Positions 26,901 through 27,381 of a DNA stretch of 27,381 nt are shown here, one piece after another. Within the stretch, counting starts at the first letter, position 1. The number at the start of each line of letters is the position of its first letter. The stretch is taken from the NCBI GenBank assembly GCA_023458995.1, contig JAEWVV010000185.1, forward strand, positions 1-27,381, in the 5' to 3' direction. The notes beneath the pieces were generated by a model. It searched no databases. It had not been told where the DNA came from and saw only the letters and a list, made by a program, of their open reading frames with translations. A program made the position numbers and the translations under genes. Source of the DNA: Bacillota bacterium (GTDB taxonomy: Bacteria > Bacillota_I > Bacilli_A > Acholeplasmatales > Acholeplasmataceae).

Positions 26901-27025
26901 GTATCCATTTGATGGACATGAAATACAAAGCTTTCATCTGTTGGATCTTCAGCATGAACGGTAAGACCAATGGTCCCAAAGAGCGTTAATGTGAATAGTA
27001 ACAGTAAACTTAATCCTTTCTTCAT
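23975..27025 (-). CDS. surface-anchored multi-domain starch-binding protein (CBM41-like plus three SusE/F-like repeats, no catalytic domain)
   Basis: The 1016-aa secreted protein has a signal peptide (~1-25, cleavage near TVHA/ED). Domain order: a pullulanase-associated CBM41-like domain (~32-160, VWDGTTWNNY and EVDLYYVEGSKKIF); a linking beta region (~165-335); two starch-binding-like repeats (~343-440 and ~458-552); a spacer (~555-680); and a third repeat (~683-775). Two Ig-like/DUF5011 domains follow (~823-903 and ~905-977), then a C-terminal signal PKTGC (980-984) with a hydrophobic helix and KKRK tail. No GH motif is present, so it binds rather than hydrolyses. The frame is open to 27076, but the ATG at 27025, with AAAGGAG at proper spacing and a signal peptide directly after it, is the start. 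It is first in the transporter operon, behind a promoter and two LacI-type operators. Function is inferred from domain likeness. Confidence 0.85.
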   Translation of the reverse strand: MKKGLSLLLLFTLTLFGTIGLTVHAEDPTDESFVFHVHQMDTDYTNTGIGVWDGTTWNNYADVVTSQDSFGGVIKKTYTAAAYTLVNNKTSVEFKPSRDVRIKDAEPKNVLLAPNDGKVFADISALNAAEVSEVDLYYVEGSKKIFPGIEGFGSLVVVFGNPTIVSNEAAYDGLTPTVTGNGTGGTVSAMFDYVYEGELFDIPGKTFMITVAADAADNTSLTIGGKTYTIPNTTLKTGGGQVVFVENGVDNYQTSGEAWGEAFELNYQLLAGNKFQNTTIIDKPNKINAEFLMAKNVAILEPSRFIVKDADDNVVPVESVTHAHTDKMGTYTPAVTPTAGQNYFVLRIKTNLDYTKIGLVGQMQGWNPDNAITASGLDSKGNAVFEAATTEGSGGYKLLYNENYGNEGVKFAWSDYQITTADQSFDFKDETKLAHYVDAQIVVVGSFTATKTAGASEKMLQVHLELDGAKDYQKLGIVGNINGWSDSGAIVASGVDSKGYVVFEVPTALVTGEYKILYDSDSNGFTWGDVQVTPENRAFAFGDASTLVHHLSEATKAVTVLGAPINTTSLETKSFTLNFSNDNMLAYGTDYTVTFKEVLDPEELIATKVLPFNLSHKLVEGDYVASTGTLALSPTEIQIVLNNRMDLLVSLVDDAMEVIATASYGFKDAIGTYTYTETAGEGEYLVRLHLAMSEREITSLNQLGLVGSVQGWSPDNAINPTGTDSKGYYVFEVVTTSATGEIKILFDADGAFNWGDAEVTPGNVQVKLDGGTYLIEEGATHTGSVNQKMTLSAANALSPDGTYYLTFTDENGFVYVSELMIDSEAPTITAPLKPGAEFILDSGETFNVLDYFTTISVVDNVDGEIDYVVTKNINVAKLGVQTFEIEATDSWGNKTTQSWQFTIGRGPVIKLTQTAIELQVNDTMPNWTSFATVDRGTLTINSSQVDLTSAGTYYVFYTATDATGSNQKVITVTVTAPEVPKTGCFSALQSTSALIAVVGLSLGSVLIVFIKKRKVI
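24701..25999 (-). repeat. three diverged protein repeats in the surface protein (25706-25999, 25370-25654, 24701-24979)
   Basis: Each copy has the pattern LG(L/I)VG-x-x-x-GW-x-x-x-x-AI, then G-x-DSKG-x-x-VFE, then a KILYD-like strand and a second Trp. The Trp pairs are W366/W413, W484/W527 and W712/W754 of the 1016-aa protein. Spaced aromatic pairs are typical of starch-binding surfaces such as SusE/SusF. The third copy is separated from the first two by ~130 residues. Confidence 0.8.
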
Positions 27026-27051
27026 ATTCTTCTCCTTTGAATTTTTACGCT

Positions 27052-27065
27052 TGAAAGCGCTTTTA
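27052..27065. promoter_or_regulatory. LacI/CcpA-type operator overlapping the transcription start of the transporter operon
   Basis: TGAAAGCGCTTTTA matches TGWNANCGNTNWCA at 13 of 14 positions, with a perfect AAAGCGCTTT palindromic core. It lies 10 bp downstream of the TATAAT at 27076-27081, over the expected start site, so bound protein should repress. Confidence 0.75.
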
Positions 27066-27075
27066 TTACATAACA

Positions 27076-27081
27076 ATTATA
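27076..27081 (-). promoter_or_regulatory. -10 element of the surface-protein/transporter operon
   Basis: A perfect TATAAT on the minus strand lies 51 bp upstream of the ATG at 27025 and next to two operator-like sites. The -35 at 17 bp spacing (GTTCGA) is poor, which may mean an activator or a low-strength promoter. Confidence 0.6.
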
Positions 27082-27116
27082 CATTAATATCTGTTATTTC
27101 GAACTGTTTACCGACA

Positions 27117-27130
27117 TGACAGCGGTTTCA
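27117..27130. promoter_or_regulatory. second LacI/CcpA-type operator (perfect cre match)
   Basis: TGACAGCGGTTTCA matches all 14 positions of TGWNANCGNTNWCA. Its centre is 65 bp upstream of the centre of the other site, just upstream of the -35 region, compatible with co-operative or looped repression, or with activation. Confidence 0.75.
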
Positions 27131-27169
27131 TTTTGTGTCAGTCAGTCTATCTTTTTGAGTTTTATTCGT

Positions 27170-27381
27170 TTATATCAACCGTTTACGTTTGATGATGAAG
27201 AACACTAAACCACCAATGACAATCACACTTCCACCAATAATAAATGGGTATACTGGTATCTTTGAGTCATCATCTTCGATGAAATCAGCAATCTCAAATG
27301 TAAAGATTTCTGATTCCTCATTGTCAATTGTACTTACAATGATTTGGTATGTTCCTATATCAAGACCGATGAGGTTGAATG
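27170..27381 (-). CDS. C-terminal end of a membrane-anchored surface protein (partial, runs off the window)
   Basis: The last 69 codons and TAA stop of a gene whose 5' part lies beyond the window are visible. The reading frame encodes an Ig-like beta strand pair (GLDIGTYQIIVSTIDNEE, IFTFEIADFIEDDD), a short acidic linker, a hydrophobic helix (YPFIIGGSVIVIGGLVFFII) and a basic KRKRLI tail. This is the C-terminal anchor of an extracellular protein facing outward. No PKTG-like motif precedes the helix, unlike the neighbouring surface protein. It lies 144 bp upstream of the starch-binding protein gene on the same strand, with no clear terminator between, so some read-through into the operon is possible. 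The identity of the missing part cannot be told; a secreted amylase or pullulanase would suit the context but is a guess. Confidence 0.7.
   Translation of the reverse strand, partial: FNLIGLDIGTYQIIVSTIDNEESEIFTFEIADFIEDDDSKIPVYPFIIGGSVIVIGGLVFFIIKRKRLI

Noticed and set aside
27026..27076. Upstream extension of the surface protein to 27076
   Set aside because: It would include the operator, the start-site region and the AAAGGAG ribosome site, and would bury the signal peptide.
27131..27169. Terminator after the partial surface-protein gene
   Set aside because: Only a small GACTGACTGAC tandem and T-rich stretch are present; no convincing stem is seen.
1..27381. Alternative genetic code with TGA as Trp
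   Set aside because: TGA serves as a stop in several ATGA overlaps (6668, 11726, 12616, 14910, 19082) and Trp is encoded by TGG.
1..27381. tRNA, rRNA, CRISPR, insertion sequences or phage genes
   Set aside because: None recognised. Intergenic gaps are short and are explained by promoters, operators, terminators and one stem-loop.

Overview
The window comes from an AT-rich, low-G+C Gram-positive-type bacterium. It uses the standard bacterial code: TGG encodes Trp, and TGA is a true stop, for example in four ATGA stop/start overlaps. That excludes the Mycoplasma/Spiroplasma code. Standard code, strong AAGGAG-type ribosome sites, membrane-anchored surface proteins ending in a transmembrane helix plus basic tail, and a DUF5696/YIP1/ABC neighbourhood would fit Acholeplasma/Izemoplasma-like Mollicutes or a related low-G+C Firmicute. 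The lineage is inference. The whole window is a starch/alpha-glucan utilisation locus.

Layout. (1) 34-2820, plus strand: a cytoplasmic cyclomaltodextrinase/neopullulanase-type GH13 enzyme followed by a LacI-family repressor, ending at a bidirectional terminator (2821-2850). (2) 2854-10354, minus strand: glgP, a GH13 alpha-amylase-like enzyme, type I pullulanase and glgB, tightly packed, with their own promoter and a LacI-type operator just upstream of glgP. (3) 10563-27025, minus strand: a ~16.5 kb run of nine genes ending at a strong terminator (10494-10530). In transcription order these are a 1016-aa surface protein with a pullulanase-type starch-binding domain, three SusE/F-like repeats and a C-terminal anchor; a solute-binding lipoprotein; a 1010-aa membrane-anchored solute-binding protein with carbohydrate-binding-like modules; two ABC permeases; an NHL-propeller/YIP1 membrane protein; a DUF5696 protein; and two more ABC permeases, one with an unusual insertion. 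(4) 27170-27381, minus strand: the 3' end of another membrane-anchored surface protein.

Proposed working. The surface protein and solute-binding proteins capture starch fragments outside the cell, and two permease pairs import malto-oligosaccharides. No ABC ATPase lies here, so a shared MsmX/MalK-type ATPase elsewhere is expected. The four cytoplasmic GH13 enzymes and glycogen phosphorylase then trim, debranch, phosphorolyse and rebranch the glucans. Three cre/LacI-like 14-mers sit upstream of the two minus-strand operons: two before the surface-protein gene and one before glgP. This suggests the plus-strand LacI-family protein, or a CcpA-like relative, co-ordinates the locus. The most novel part is the transporter block, with its two permease pairs, two very different binding proteins, DUF5696 and NHL-YIP1 proteins, and a non-catalytic starch-binding surface protein.
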